Assembly (NCBI RefSeq): GCF_016658545.1
Contig: NZ_JACVZC010000002.1
Span: forward strand, 1-64,000
Source of the DNA: Pseudomonas sp. S37
GTDB taxonomy: Bacteria; Pseudomonadota; Gammaproteobacteria; Pseudomonadales; Pseudomonadaceae
DNA length: 64,000 nt
Reading direction: 5' to 3'
Part shown: in pieces, positions 45,047-57,700 of the stretch
How the letters are laid out: each line of letters starts with the position of its first letter
Position numbering within the stretch: the first letter of the stretch is position 1
The notes under the pieces: model-generated
Told to the model about the DNA's origin: nothing
Seen by the model: the letters and a program-made list of their open reading frames with translations, nothing else
Databases searched by the model: none
Program-made: the position numbers and the translations under genes

Positions 45047-47211
45047 GCCTGCGCTCCTTGCAGTTTGGCCATTGCGGCATCACGCGTGTCGTCGATGACG
45101 ATGCGCCCGCCATCGAGCACCACGATGCGGTCCACCCGTTGCAGCACGCTCAGGCGGTGGGTGGCGATCACCAGGGTACGGCCCTGGCAGAAGCGCTCCA
45201 GGTTATCCAGCAGCTTGCGCTCGGTCATGTCGTCCAGCGATGCGGTCGGCTCGTCCAGCAGCAGGACCTGCGGCTGACGCACCAGCAGGCGCGACAGCAC
45301 CAGCGCCTGGCGCTGGCCACCGGACAGGCCCAGGCCGCCTTCGAGGATCAAATGGTCCATGCCCTTTGGCAGGCGGCGGACGAAGTCCAGCGCGCCAGTT
45401 GCGGCCAGCGCGGCCACCAGTTCCTGGTCGCTGGCCTGGCCCGCGCCGAGGGTGAGGTTTTCCCGCAGGGTGCCATGGAACAGCCGCGCGTACTGCGGCA
45501 GCAGGCCGACATCGCGGCGCAGGTCGGCAGGGTCGAGGTGGGCCATGGCGATGCCGTCCAGGCTGACCTCGCCCTGCACCAGGTCCATGGCCCCGCCCAG
45601 CGCTTGCAGCAGGGTCGACTTGCCGGCGCCGTTGCGGCCGAGCACGGCAATGCGCTCGCCCGGCTGGATATCCAGCTGGCCGATGTTGAGCACCGGTGGG
45701 GACTCTTCGCTGTAGCGGAAGTTGGCCTGGCGCAGGCGGTACTCGCCGCGAATCGCCGGCAGGTGAACGCGGGCTTCACCTTCGGGGTGGTCGACCGGCG
45801 ACTGCATGAGCTTGTCCAGGCCCTGCAGCGCCACCTTGGCCTGTTGCCAGCGGGTCAGCACGTGGGTCAGCTGGGCCAGCGGCGCCATCATCCGCGACGA
45901 CAGCATGGAGGCCGCCACCAGGCTACCGGTGGTGAGGTCGCCGGCGATCACCATGGGCGCGCCGATCACGATGACCACGGCAAATACCGCGCCCTGCACG
46001 TTCTGGGTCCAGGTCACCAGGCCGTTGGTGAGGGTGCGCAGGCGCAGGTTGGTGTGTGCACAGGCAGCGTTGTACTGATTCCACTGGCGTTCGAAGCGCG
46101 CTTCGGCCTGCAGCGCCTTGATCTCGTCCAGGCCCTGGATACTTTCCACCAGCATGGCGTTGCGCAGCGCCGATTCGCGCATCGAGGCATTGGCCAGCCG
46201 CGCCAGGCGCCGTTGTGCCAGCAACCCGGGCAGCACCATGGCCAGCAGCGCCACCAGCGGGATGAACACCAGCACACCGCCGATCAGCCAGAACACGAAC
46301 AGGAACAGCAGGAAGAACGGCAAGTCGGCCAGGGCCGTGGCGGTACTGGAAGTGATCAGGTCGCGGATCGACTCCAGCTCGCGCAGTTGCGAAATGAACG
46401 AGCCGGTAGATTTGGGCCGCACCGAGTTGCGCAGGCGCAGGGCATGGCCGTAGACCAGGTCGCTCACCCGCAAATCGGCGCGCTTGCCCAGCAGGTCGGT
46501 CACCTTCAGCCGCAGCAGGCGCATGCTGAAGTCGAACACCAGCGCCAGCACCACGCCGCCAAACAGCACGTACAAGGTGGGCAGCGATTCGGCCGGGATC
46601 ACCCGGTCGTACACCTGCATCGAGAACAACACCCCGGCCAGTGCCAGCACGTTGGCCACCAGCGAGGCGACCATCACTTGCCCATACGGGCGCAGGTCGC
46701 GCAGCACGATACGGGCAAACCAGTGGCGGTCGTAAGGCGCGGTGTAGTCGTCGGTGCGCACATCGCGTAGCGGCCGCGCCGGGCGCAGCAGGGCAACGCG
46801 GTTGATGCGGCCCTTGAGGCTGTCACGGGGCAGGCGCGAGGTCAGGCCCTGATCACCGGCAAACACCACTGCCAGGTCATCTTCCTCGGTAACCGACTCG
46901 ACCACGGCCAGTTGGCCATCGTCCAGCTCCAGCACCAGCGGCGTGCGCCATTGCCGCAGGCCCTTGGCGTCGAAGCGCACGAAGCGCAGGGCCAGACCAG
47001 CCTGGCGGGCCATGTGCCGAAGGATTTCGTCCAGCGGGCGAGCGTCTTCGACGGCAGCCAGGCGAATGCGCTGGGGCGACACGTCCAGGCGGTAGTGGTG
47101 CGCCACCTGCAGCATGACTTCCAGCCAGGGGCCAAGGTCTGGCCGGTGCGGCTGCTCGGCCGCGGGAGCCGCAGGTTGACTGGGCAGGCTTACATTGATC
47201 GAATCGCTCAT
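45043..47211 (-). CDS. Type I secretion ABC transporter of the LapF exporter
   Basis: A 722-residue exporter. The first ~150 residues are a C39-peptidase-like domain without catalytic Cys at the usual site (VMLQVAHHYRLDVSPQ), as in LapB/HlyB-type chaperoning domains. Next come a six-helix membrane domain (about 170-470) and a nucleotide-binding domain: Walker A GRNGAGKST (about 524-532), signature LSGGQRQ, Walker B VLLLDEPTA and the switch His in ATHRLS. It should drive export of LapF in one step. It overlaps both neighbours by four bases. Confidence 0.94.
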   Translation of the reverse strand: MSDSINVSLPSQPAAPAAEQPHRPDLGPWLEVMLQVAHHYRLDVSPQRIRLAAVEDARPLDEILRHMARQAGLALRFVRFDAKGLRQWRTPLVLELDDGQLAVVESVTEEDDLAVVFAGDQGLTSRLPRDSLKGRINRVALLRPARPLRDVRTDDYTAPYDRHWFARIVLRDLRPYGQVMVASLVANVLALAGVLFSMQVYDRVIPAESLPTLYVLFGGVVLALVFDFSMRLLRLKVTDLLGKRADLRVSDLVYGHALRLRNSVRPKSTGSFISQLRELESIRDLITSSTATALADLPFFLLFLFVFWLIGGVLVFIPLVALLAMVLPGLLAQRRLARLANASMRESALRNAMLVESIQGLDEIKALQAEARFERQWNQYNAACAHTNLRLRTLTNGLVTWTQNVQGAVFAVVIVIGAPMVIAGDLTTGSLVAASMLSSRMMAPLAQLTHVLTRWQQAKVALQGLDKLMQSPVDHPEGEARVHLPAIRGEYRLRQANFRYSEESPPVLNIGQLDIQPGERIAVLGRNGAGKSTLLQALGGAMDLVQGEVSLDGIAMAHLDPADLRRDVGLLPQYARLFHGTLRENLTLGAGQASDQELVAALAATGALDFVRRLPKGMDHLILEGGLGLSGGQRQALVLSRLLVRQPQVLLLDEPTASLDDMTERKLLDNLERFCQGRTLVIATHRLSVLQRVDRIVVLDGGRIVIDDTRDAAMAKLQGAQA

Positions 47212-48644
47212 GGCTGGATCTCCACACCTTGCAGGTTGCGCCCGTCAAGGCCAAAGGCCGTGCGCAGGGCGCCGGTGTTGTACAGGCAGTCGACATCCAG
47301 GCGCAGCAGGTCGGAACGGGTGCCGGCAAGTTCGAAGCGTGACTGGTAGATCTCCTGCTCGGCGTTGAGCAGGTCGAGCAGGGGCCGCGTGCCCAGGTCC
47401 AGGTACTGGCGGCCATACAGCATGCGCGCTTCCTGGATGCTGACCTGGCGCGCTTCCAGCGAACTCAGCCGGCGGCCCAGCCCGGAGGTTTGCGCCTTGG
47501 CCTCGGCCAGGCCGCGACGGGCTTGCAGGCGGGCGGCATCTTCGGCGGAGTCGGCAGCCGTCAGGGCATGACCGGCGGCGCGGCTGCGGGCGCTGATGGC
47601 GCCGCCCTGGTAGATCGGCACCTCGACATTCAGGTAGATGCCCGCCTGGGTGCGGTCCATGCGTGAGTTGTCGCGGTTGTAGTCGTTGTCCAGGTAGTGG
47701 TTGACCTGCGGTTGCAACGACACGGTCGGGTAGGCCTCGGCCTTGGCCTGGGCCAGTTCGGCCTGGCCTTGGGCGCGCTGGGCCAGGGCCATCAGCACGG
47801 CAGGCAGGCGGTCATCGCCTTGCGAGGGCCGCTTGCAGGCCTGGTTCAATGCCGGGGGTGACTCTTCGGCCAGCGCCGGTGGGGTGACGCGCCCCATCAG
47901 CGCCGCCAGAGTCGAGCGCCAGCGCTCGTATTGCGACTGGTACTCCTCCAGCGTGGCGCGGGCGCTTTCCACCCGCGACTCGGCCTGTACCACGTCGGAG
48001 CGGGTGCTGGCGCCCATGTCGCTGCGCTGGCGGGCCATGCCGGCAATGTCGCCGACCCCGCGGACCTGGTCGCGGGCAATGGTCATCAGTTGTTCATAGC
48101 GGCGGGTCTCGATCCAGGCGTAGGCGGTGTCGCGGGCCAGGTCATCCACTACCAGCAGGATGTTGGCCTGGGCGCGGGCGGCGGCGGCCTGGGCTGCGCT
48201 GACGGCGCTGTCGACCTTGCCGAAGTCGTACAGCATCTGCTTGAGCGACAGGTTGAGGGCCTGGCTGTTGCGGTCGCCGCCATAGCCGGTGTCATAACCG
48301 GTGCGGATACCGCCGGAAATCTGCGGGTAGTACCCCGCGCGGGCGACGTTGATACCTTCGCCCTGTTTGTACAGGTTGCCGATGGCTTCGGCGATGCTGG
48401 GGTGCCATTGCGCGGCCTGCAGCACCGCGTCGGCCAGCCCCAGGCGTTCGCCGCTGGCGACCGGGGCCATGCCAATGGCGGGGCGGGCAGGCACCGCGTC
48501 GGGCGCATCGCGTAACAGCGAGGGCCCGATGTGGCGCAGTTGGGGGTCTATATCATCGGCTGCGTGGGCAACCGGGTGGAAGTTGAGGGCCAGGAGCCCG
48601 AAGGCTCCCAGCAACAGCGGTGACAGCGGACTGCTTCGCTTCAC
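47208..48644 (-). CDS. TolC-like outer-membrane channel of the LapF exporter
   Basis: A 478-residue precursor with a signal peptide (about 1-28, ending VAHA). The outer-membrane efflux protein repeats are visible: NLSLKQMLYDFGKVDSAV in the first half and VEVPIYQGGAISARSRAAG in the second, each followed by a long helical stretch. It belongs to the type I secretion TolC/LapE branch. It starts 63 bases after lapF, on the same strand, and overlaps the ABC gene, so the exporter genes may be read through from lapF. Confidence 0.92.
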   Translation of the reverse strand: MKRSSPLSPLLLGAFGLLALNFHPVAHAADDIDPQLRHIGPSLLRDAPDAVPARPAIGMAPVASGERLGLADAVLQAAQWHPSIAEAIGNLYKQGEGINVARAGYYPQISGGIRTGYDTGYGGDRNSQALNLSLKQMLYDFGKVDSAVSAAQAAAARAQANILLVVDDLARDTAYAWIETRRYEQLMTIARDQVRGVGDIAGMARQRSDMGASTRSDVVQAESRVESARATLEEYQSQYERWRSTLAALMGRVTPPALAEESPPALNQACKRPSQGDDRLPAVLMALAQRAQGQAELAQAKAEAYPTVSLQPQVNHYLDNDYNRDNSRMDRTQAGIYLNVEVPIYQGGAISARSRAAGHALTAADSAEDAARLQARRGLAEAKAQTSGLGRRLSSLEARQVSIQEARMLYGRQYLDLGTRPLLDLLNAEQEIYQSRFELAGTRSDLLRLDVDCLYNTGALRTAFGLDGRNLQGVEIQP

Positions 48645-48672
48645 ATAGTTCCCTTACTGCTGGTCGTCCATG

Positions 48673-48694
48673 CCGCCGGGCGTTTGCCCGGCGG
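48673..48694 (-). terminator. Perfect stem-loop between lapF and its exporter genes
   Basis: CCGCCGGGC pairs with GCCCGGCGG across GTTT. Read on the minus strand no T-run follows, so it is unlikely to be a full rho-independent terminator and could be an attenuator or RNA-stabilising hairpin. Confidence 0.6.
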
Positions 48695-48707
48695 GTTTGC
48701 AGCGGCC

Positions 48708-51700
48708 TCAGACAACGTGGATACCGTTCTGCACCCAGAGCTGGTGGCTCGGATCCTCCTGCGCCGTATATTGGTTATAGTCGATCCCGTCGGCAGTTTG
48801 GTTCCCGACCAGGCTCCAGTTGTCTGTCATGTGCACCGAGTCGTTTTCGTCCCCCTTGATGATCAGTGTGTTGTTGCCGGTTTCGGTAATGGCCACCACG
48901 TCGGCCAGGTTCAGGGTCAGCGCCACCGAACTGGTGTCGTTGAGGTCGATGATTTCGATGTCGTGTACACGACCGACCAGGTTGCCCAGGTCGATGCTGG
49001 CATCGCCGCCACCCCATTGCAGGGTGTCGGTGCCGGTACCACCGTCGACGCTGGCGAAGTTCTGGTCGACGATCACCAGGGTATCGTCGCCCGCGCCACC
49101 TTCCAGGCTGATGTGCCCGCCCTGGCTGCCCACCAGGTGGTCGTTGCCGTCGGTGCCGGCGATGACGTCGCTGGCGGCGGCCACGCTGGCCAGTGCTACC
49201 GCCTCGTCACCGCTGTCAGCCACCAGCGACGTGAAGGTGGTAAGGCCGGCAGCGTTGTCCAGGTTGATGGTCAGCGTTGCCGTGTCGGTGGTGCCGTTAG
49301 GGTGGGTCAGCTCGTAGGTGAAGGTGTCGTGCTGGCCGACCGCCGCCGAGGTGAGGCCCGATTTGAGGGTGTAGGTGTAGCTGCCGTCGGCGTGCACCAG
49401 CAGGTTGCCGTAGGTGCCTGCCACGGTCACCCCGTTGTAGCCCGGGATGGTGTAGGTGTTGGCCGCGGTCAGCACGCTCAGCACGGTCAGTGCCGAGCCC
49501 ACGTTGTCGTCGGCCAGCAGGTTGCCGGTCGCCGCCGTCGCGCCACTGACCACAAACTCGGTCAGGTGCGTGGTGGTGGCATTGAGGCTGGTGGTGATCG
49601 AGCTGGCCAGGCCAATGCCACCGGCGGTGACACGTACGTGATAGGTACCGGCCCCCTGGTTCTGGAAGGTATACCCCGCGCCGCCACCGAGCAGGCTGAT
49701 CAGCGAGCCACCGTTTACCGTTTGCACCAGCACGTACTGGCCGGTGGTCGGGTTGAGCTTGAGCAGCTCGATGGTGGTGCCGTTGAGCAGGCTCAGCAGG
49801 TTGGTGGAGTTGACCACCACCTGCAGGTTGGCCGTGGTATCGGCCGCCACCGTGGTGGTGTAGGTGGCCTGGCGGCTGCCGATCAATGGCAGGGTCAGCG
49901 AGCCCAGCGTACTGCTGCTGGTATCCACACGGTTGGCCAGGGTGAGGTGGCTGAAGCCGACATCGTTGACGGCGTCGACCACTGTCGCCGGCGCGCCGTA
50001 GTTGATGTTGCTCCACACTTCGTTGGCCTGCGGGCTGTCGATGCGCACGTACAGGTTGGCGGTGTCGGACGCGCCGTTCGGGTGCACCAGCTGGTAGCTG
50101 AACACATCGACCTTGCCGACACTGCTCGGGCTGCCGTTCGGCGTGTAGGTGTAGCTGCCGTCTGCATGGATCACCAGAGTGCCGTACTGGCCCTGCACCG
50201 TGGTGGCGGTGCCGGCGGCAACGTAGCTGCCGTTTTTCAGCACTTGCAGCACGGCGCCGCTGTCCGGACCACGGGCATCCACGGTGCCATCGGTGCCCAC
50301 ATCGGTGATGACGTTGCCCGAGGTGGCGGTGCCGGTACCGGTGAACTGGGTCAGGCTGCTGGAGGTGATGTCCAGCGTGGTGGTCACGTTGGTGATCAGG
50401 CCGATCCCGCCACTGCCCACGGTCAGGCGATAGTCACCGGCTTGCAGCACGCCGATGTCCACCTGCAGGCCGATTGGCAGCACGATCAGGTCAAGCAGCC
50501 CCTGGGTGTTGCCGTTGGCGATGGTGACCCAGGCGCCGCTGGCGTCTTTCACCTGCAGGACGAAGCTGGTGTTGTTCAGCAGGGCCAGCACGCTGTTGGT
50601 GGTCAGCGTCAGGGTCGGGTCGGCCGTGGTGCCGGCTGCCACTGTCCAGGTGTAGGTCTTGCTGAAGCCCGACAACAGTGTGGTGAAGCTGTCGGTATAG
50701 GTTTTGCTGGCAGTGACCGGTGCCAGGTTGACCGTGGCCGTGGCCAGGTTGTCGCTGGCGATGACCGGCGCGTTGGCATCTACATCCGGCGCGGTGACGT
50801 TGACGTTGCCCGACACGTTGCCGCGCGGGTCGGCAAGCGTCACCGACAGGATCTGGCCGTTGTCCTGAGGCGGGCTCAGGGTGACGGTGAAGGTGCCGTT
50901 CGGCTGCACCGTTGCGGTTTGCAGCACGGTACCGCTGGCGCTGCGCACCGTCACGGTGGCACCTGCTTCGCCGGTACCGGTCAGGGTACCGCCGTCGGCA
51001 CTGAACACCAGGTTGCCGGCCGCGGCAGGCGGGGTCAGGTCCGGTGCGGTCAGTGTTGTACCGGTGGACACGTTACCGGCGCTGTCGGTGAGGGTGACGC
51101 TGAGCGCCTGGTTGTCGATCTGCGCGGCGGTCAGGCTGACCACGAACAGGCCGTTGCTGCCCACCGTCGCGGTACCCAGCACGGTACCGGCACTGTTGCG
51201 CACGGTGACCGTGCTGCCGATCTGGCCAGAACCGCTGACCGAGGTGCCGTTGGCGTTGATGGTGGCCAGCGGTGCGGCTGGCGGGGTGGTGTCTGGCGCG
51301 GTCAGGCTGGTGCTGGCAGACAGGTTGCCGGCCGCATCGGCCTGGCGCACCACCAGCAGTTGGCCGTCGTTCTGTGGCGAGGTCAAGGTGATGCTGAAGG
51401 TGCCGTCAGCCTGCACCACACCGCTACCGACCTGGCCGTTCGGGCCCTGCACGGTGACGGTGGCGCCGGCTTCACCATTACCGGTCAGCACGGTGCCCGT
51501 GCCGTTGATGGTGACGTTGGTCGGTACCGCAGGTGGCTGCAGGTCGGCGGCGGTGTAGCTGGTGCTGCCGGAGTTGTTGCCCGCGGCATCGGCCTGGCTC
51601 ACCCCCAGTACCTGGCCATTGAGCTGTGCGGCGTTGAGGTTGACGGTGAACACGCCACCGGCATTCACCAGGCCACTGCCCAGCACGTTGCCACCGGCAT

Positions 51701-54700
51701 CGCGCACGGTCACCGTGGCCCCGGCCTCGCCGGTACCGCTCAGCACCAGGCCGTTGGCCGACAGGCTGGTCACCACCGGGTTGGCCGGTGGGGTGATGTC
51801 GGCTGCCTGCACGAAGGTCGGTTGCGATTCGCCACCCACCAGCGCCACGGCGGTTACCGAGAGGTGCTGGCCGTTGAGCTGCGCTGCGCTGAGCGTGAGC
51901 GTGAAGGTGCCGTTCAGCGTCGCGCCACCGGTGCCGATCAGGTTGCCGGCAGCGTCGTAGACGCGGATGCCGACGCCGCTTGGCGCATTACCCGACAGGG
52001 TAAGGCCGTCGCTGCCCAGAATCACGTTGGTCGGTGGTACCGGCGGTGCGATCAGTGGGGTGATATAGGTCGCCACTGCTGACGTGTTGAACCCGTCGGA
52101 CTGCGTGATTGCCAGGGTTGCCAGAGAACCTGCTGCCGGCGAAAGGGTGATCTGGAAGTTGCCGGCGGCATCCACCGTGCCGGTACCGATCACCGTACCT
52201 GCGAGGCTGACGGTGACCGAAGCATTGGCCTCGCCCTTGCCGGTCAGCACGTTGAAGGTGTTGTTGATCGCCAGGTTGGTGACCACGGCGGGCGGCGAGG
52301 TGTCGGCGGTCTGGTAAGGCGCAGGCACCGAAACGTTCCCGGCCGCGTCTGCGGACACCACGCTGAGCAGCTGGCCGTTGTTCTGCGCCGGGCTGATCGG
52401 CACGGTGAACTGGCCGTCTGCACCGACTTGCACCTGGCCCACGATGGCGTTGTCCGGACCGCGCACGGTGATGAAGCTGCCGGCTTCGGCGGTACCGGTC
52501 ATCGACGTGCCATTGCCAAGCAGCAGCAGGTTGCTCGGCTGCACCGGTGGCGTCAGGTCTGGCGCGGTCACCAGCAATGGCGACGATGGGTTGCCGGTGG
52601 TGTCCTGGGCGATCAGGGTCAGTTGCTGGCCGTTGATCTGCGGGCTGCTCAGGTCGACGACAAAGGTGCCGTCCGGGTCGACCGTCACCTGGCCCAGCAG
52701 GTCGCCATTGTTGTTGATCACGGTGACCCGAGTGCCGGCCTCGGCGGTACCGATCAGCTGGGTGCCGCTGTCGTTGATGGTGGCAATCACGGTTGCCGGT
52801 GGCGTGATGTCCACCGCCGTGACCGAGCTGATCGGCGACACGTTGTTGCTGCCGTCGGTCAGGGTTACCTGCAACACCTGGCCGTTGAGCTGGGCTGCGT
52901 CCAGGTTGACCGTGAAGGTGCCGTTTGCGGCGACTGTGGCGGTGCCGATTTCAGTGGTACCGACGTACACACGCACGGTGGTTCCCGCTTCGCCGGTACC
53001 GGCCAGTACATCGCCCGCCGCATTGAGCTGCAGCCCGGTTGCCGCAGCCGGTGGCGTGTGGTCCGGTGCCAGTACGGTGACCGGCTCGCTGACGTTGCCG
53101 GGTGGGTCGGCCTGCAGCACCGACAGCACCTGGTTGTCGATTTGCGCAGGGGTAAGTTCGACGCGGAAGCTGCCATCGGCCAGCACGGTACCCGTGCCCA
53201 GTACCACACCTGCAGCGTTGCTGACGATCACGGTTGCACCGGCCTCGCCCAGGCCGCTGACCACGCTGCCGTCGGCGTTGATCACCACTTGCGTCAGCGG
53301 GGCTGGCGGGGTGAAGTCCGGGGTCAGCAGGGTAGCCACTGCCGACACGTTGCCGGCGGCATCGGCCTGGGTGAAGCTGAGCAGTTCGGCGTTGCCCAAG
53401 GCAGGGTTGAGGGTGATGGTGAAGTGGCCGCTGGCATCGACAGTGGCGCTGCCGATTTCTGCACCGCTCGGGTCGGTCACGGTCACCAGGGCGCCGACTT
53501 CGCCGCGGCCGGTGAGGGTGACGCCATCCCCGGAAACCGCCAGTTCGCTCGGCGCCACCGGTGGCGTGGTGTCTGGCGCAGTGATGGCGCTGGAAGCAGA
53601 CTGGTTGCCGGCCGCATCGGTCAGTATCACATGCACCTGCTGGCCGTTGGCCTGCGGTGCATTGAGGTTCACCTGGAATGTGCCGTCGGCGCGGACTACG
53701 CCGCTGCCCAGCGCGCTGCCATCGGCGGCCATTACCCAGACGTTGGCACCGGCTTCGCCGCTACCGTTGAGCAGGCTGCCACCCCCGGCGAATGCCAGGT
53801 TCTCAGCCGCATCTGGCGCCACGCGGTCTGGCGCAGTGAGGCTGACGCTGTTGGACTCGTTGCCGGTCGCATCGGCCTGGCTGGCGCTGAGCTGTTCGCC
53901 GTTGATTTGCGCGGCACTCAGGTTGGCGCTGAAGTTGCCGTTGGCATCGACCAGGGCGGTACCCAGGTCGATACCGCCTTCACCGATCACGGTGACGGTG
54001 GCGCCAGGCTCGCCGCGGCCGGTAAGGACCAGGCCGTCGCTGGACAGCACCAGGTTGGTCAGCGGTTGTGGCGCGGTGGTGTCCGGCGCCTGCAAGGTGG
54101 CCGGCAGCGATACGGTGCCATCGCTGCCGGTCGCGCTTACATGCAGCACTTCACCGTTGGCCTGGGCATTGCCCAGGTTGACGGTGAAGGTGCCGTCGTT
54201 GGCCACCGGGCTGCTGCCCAGCAATACGCCGTTCGGGCCGTACACGTTGACCGTGCTACCCGCTGTGGCAGTACCGGTTACCGACAAGCCGTCGGCGGCC
54301 AGCACCAGGTTGTCTGGCGTGGCTGGCGCCAGCACGCCCGGCGCGGTAACGCTTTGCGCAGGCGAGGCGTTCTGTGCGGCATCGGCCTGCACCACGCTGA
54401 GGTTTTCACCGGTGAACGCTGCAGGCGACAAGGTCACGCTGAAGCTGCCATCGGCAGCGACGGTGGTGGTGCCCAGCACGGTACCGTCCGGCGCACGCAC
54501 GGTGACCGTGGCTGCGGCTTCACCCAGGCCGGTCAGCGTAGCGCCGTCGGCGGACACCGCCAGGTTGCTGACCGCGGCTGGCGGCGTGGTATCGGCTGCG
54601 GTGTAAGGCGCAGCCTGCGACACGTTGCCCGCCGCATCGGTGGCGGTTACCTGCAAGGTCTGGCCGTTGGTCTGGGCACTGCCCAGGGTGACCTGGAAGG

Positions 54701-57700
54701 TGCCGTTGCTGCTGGCCACCACCGTACCCAGCACGTTGCCGCTGGCATCGCGCACGGTCACGGTGCTGCCGGCTTCGGCGTTACCGGTCAGTTGCAGCCC
54801 GGTAGCCGAAAGGGTCAGTGCAGTCGGCGCTGCCGGTGGCGTGAAGTCCGGTGCGGTCACCGCCACGGAAGCGGAGGTGTTGTTGCCCGCGTCGGTCTGG
54901 GTCACGCCCAGTTGCTGTGCGTTGAGCTGCACCGTGGTCAAGGTGAGGCTGAAGCTGCCATTGGCCGCCACCAGGCCGGTGCCGATGATGGTGCCGTCCG
55001 GGCCGCGCACTGTCACGCTGGCACCGGCTTCACCGAGGCCGGTCAGGGTCAGGCCGTTGTTGTTCAGCACCACGTTGGTCAACGGTGCTGGCGGGGTCAG
55101 GTCCGGGGTCGCCACGTTGATCGCTGGCGAGGTATTGCCGGCGGCATCCACTTGCGTCACGCCGATGGCCTGGCCGCTGACTTGTGGCGTGTCGAAGGTC
55201 ACCGTGAAGCGACCATCTGCACCCACTGTTGCCGTGCCCAGTACAGCACCCGATCCATTGCGCACCTGGACGGTGGCACCCACTTCGCCGCTACCGGACA
55301 ACTGTCGGCCGTCCTGGCTCAATACCGGGTTGCTGACAGCCGCGGGTGGTGTGCGGTCTGGCGTGGCCAGGCTGGCCGGGCCGGAAACGTTGCCGGCCGC
55401 GTCGCTGAGGGTGACCTGCAGCGGGCTGCCGGTGACCTGCGCGCTAGGCAGGGTGATCTGGAACTGGCCGCTCTGGTTGACCGTGCCGGTGGCCAGGATG
55501 GCGCCACTGGCATCGCGTACGGTGACGCTGGCGCCGGCTTCGCCCTGGCCGCTGAGCACGGTGGCCGCACCGTTGAGGCTGAGGTTGCTGGCGGCCAGTG
55601 GTGCCTGCAGGTCGGGTGCCTGCACGCTGGCGGCCAACGAGGTATTACCGGCGGCGTCAGCCTGGGTGACGATCAGGTTCTGGCCGTTGGCCGCAGCCGG
55701 CGAGAGGTTGACGCTGTACAAGCCATTGCTGCCAACCACGGCACTGCCGAGCAGCGTGCCCTGGGCGTCGGTGACCCGCACGGTTGCGCCTACTTCGCCC
55801 TGGCCGGTCAGCGTGCTGCCGGTACGGTCGATGGTGGCGCTCGGCGCGTCAGGTGCAGTGGTGTCGTTGGCGACCACGGTGGCAGGCACCGATGGCTGGC
55901 CGTCGGCGCCGATCCGTGCGCTGACCTGCAACGTTTGTGCGTTGAGTTGGGCGTTGCCGAAGAACACCCGGAAGGTGCCATCGCTGCCTACCGTCGCGGT
56001 GCCCAGCGTGGTACCGCCGGAGGTCACGGTGATCAGCGAGCCGGCGGTGCCGGTGCCGGTCAGCACGAAGCCGTCGGCGCTGATGGCCAGGCCCGCAGGC
56101 GTTGCCGCTTCGGTGCCGGTCGGGCCGGTCAGGGTAACGCCGTCGGACTCGTTGCCGGCAGGGTCGATGACCACCACGCTGACTTCATCGTCCGCGGTCA
56201 ACGGCGGGTTGACCGGTATCACGAAGGTACCGTCGGGGCCTGCAGTAGTGGTGCCGCGTTCGTCGCCGGTGACCGGGTCGCGGATGACCACGGTGCTACC
56301 CGGCTCGGCGGTACCGCCGACGGTACTGCCATCCGGGCTCACGGTCACGCCGGTGGCAGGTTCCGGGTCGGTGGTGTCCGGGGCGGTGGCGGTAACCGGT
56401 GCCGAGCTGTTGCCAGCCGGGTCGGTGACGGTCACGGTCACGGTTTCGCCATTGTTCTGCGGGGTTGGCAAGGTCACGCTGAAGCTGCCGTCGGGGTTGA
56501 CCGGCACCGTGGTTTCCACGCCTGCGCCGTCGCGCACGGTCACGGTTTCTGCACCCGGCGCGTTGCCGCTGACGGTGGTGCCGTCCTCGCTGACTGCCAC
56601 TTCGGTTGGCAGTGCCGGCGGGGTGATGTCCGGTGCAGTGATCGGGGTGCTGCCCGATTGGTTGCCCGCCGCATCGCTCAAGGTCACTTGCAGTGCCTGG
56701 CCGTCCAGCTGCGCCGGGGCAATCGGCACGGTGAAGCTGCCGCCAGCCGGCACCACCACGCTGCCGAGCAAGTCGCCGGCGGCGTTGCGTACCTCGACGG
56801 TGCTGCCTGCTTCACCCGTACCCTGGATGGCGTTGCCGCCCGGGGTAATGGTGAGGCCGGCCGGCGCGTCGGGTGCGGTGGTGTCGTCGGCGGTGAAGGC
56901 GGTGGACGGCGACGTGTTGCCGCCAGCGTCGATCACCACCACCGACACGGTTTCGCCGTTGGTTTGTGCAGGGGCGAGCGGCACGCTGAAGCTGCCGTCC
57001 TCTTCCACCACCGCCGAGCCCAGCAGGTCGCCGGCGCCGTTGCGCACTTCAACCGTGCTGCCCGGTTCCGCCTGGCCGGTGAGCGCCGTGCCGGTGTCGT
57101 TGATGCCCAGGCCCTGTGCCGGTACCGGCGCCTCAAGGTCCGGTGCGGTTACGCTGCCGGCAGTGGAGGTGTTGCCGGTAGCGTCCGCCTGGGTGACGGC
57201 CAAGGTCTGGCCATTGAGTTGCGGCGGGTCGATGGCGACCTGGAAGGTGCCATCGGGTTGTACGGTGGCAGTACCCAGCACGGTGCCACCCGTGCCGGTG
57301 ACGGTCACTTGCGCACCCGGCTCGCCGCTACCGCTCAGGCTGGCGCCGTCACCGGCGAGGGTCAGGCCGGTCGGGGTATCAGGCGCCTGGGTATCCGGTG
57401 CCGCCAGGTCGACTGCTGCCGACAGGTTGCCGCTTGGGTCGCGTTGCTCGACGGTCAGTGCCTGGCCGTTGGTCTGAGGTGTATCGAGAGTGATTTCAAA
57501 CGCACCCTCGGCGCCGACCACCACGCTGCCCAGTACGCTGCCGTCCGGCCCGCGCACGGTCACGGTGGCACCCGGTTCGCCGTTGCCGGTGACGGTGATG
57601 CCGTCGCCGTCGATGGCCGGGCTGGTCACTGCTTGCGGCGGGGTGTGGTCTGGCGCGGTGAAGTCCACCGGCCCGGCGCTGTTGCCCTGGCTGTCGGTGG

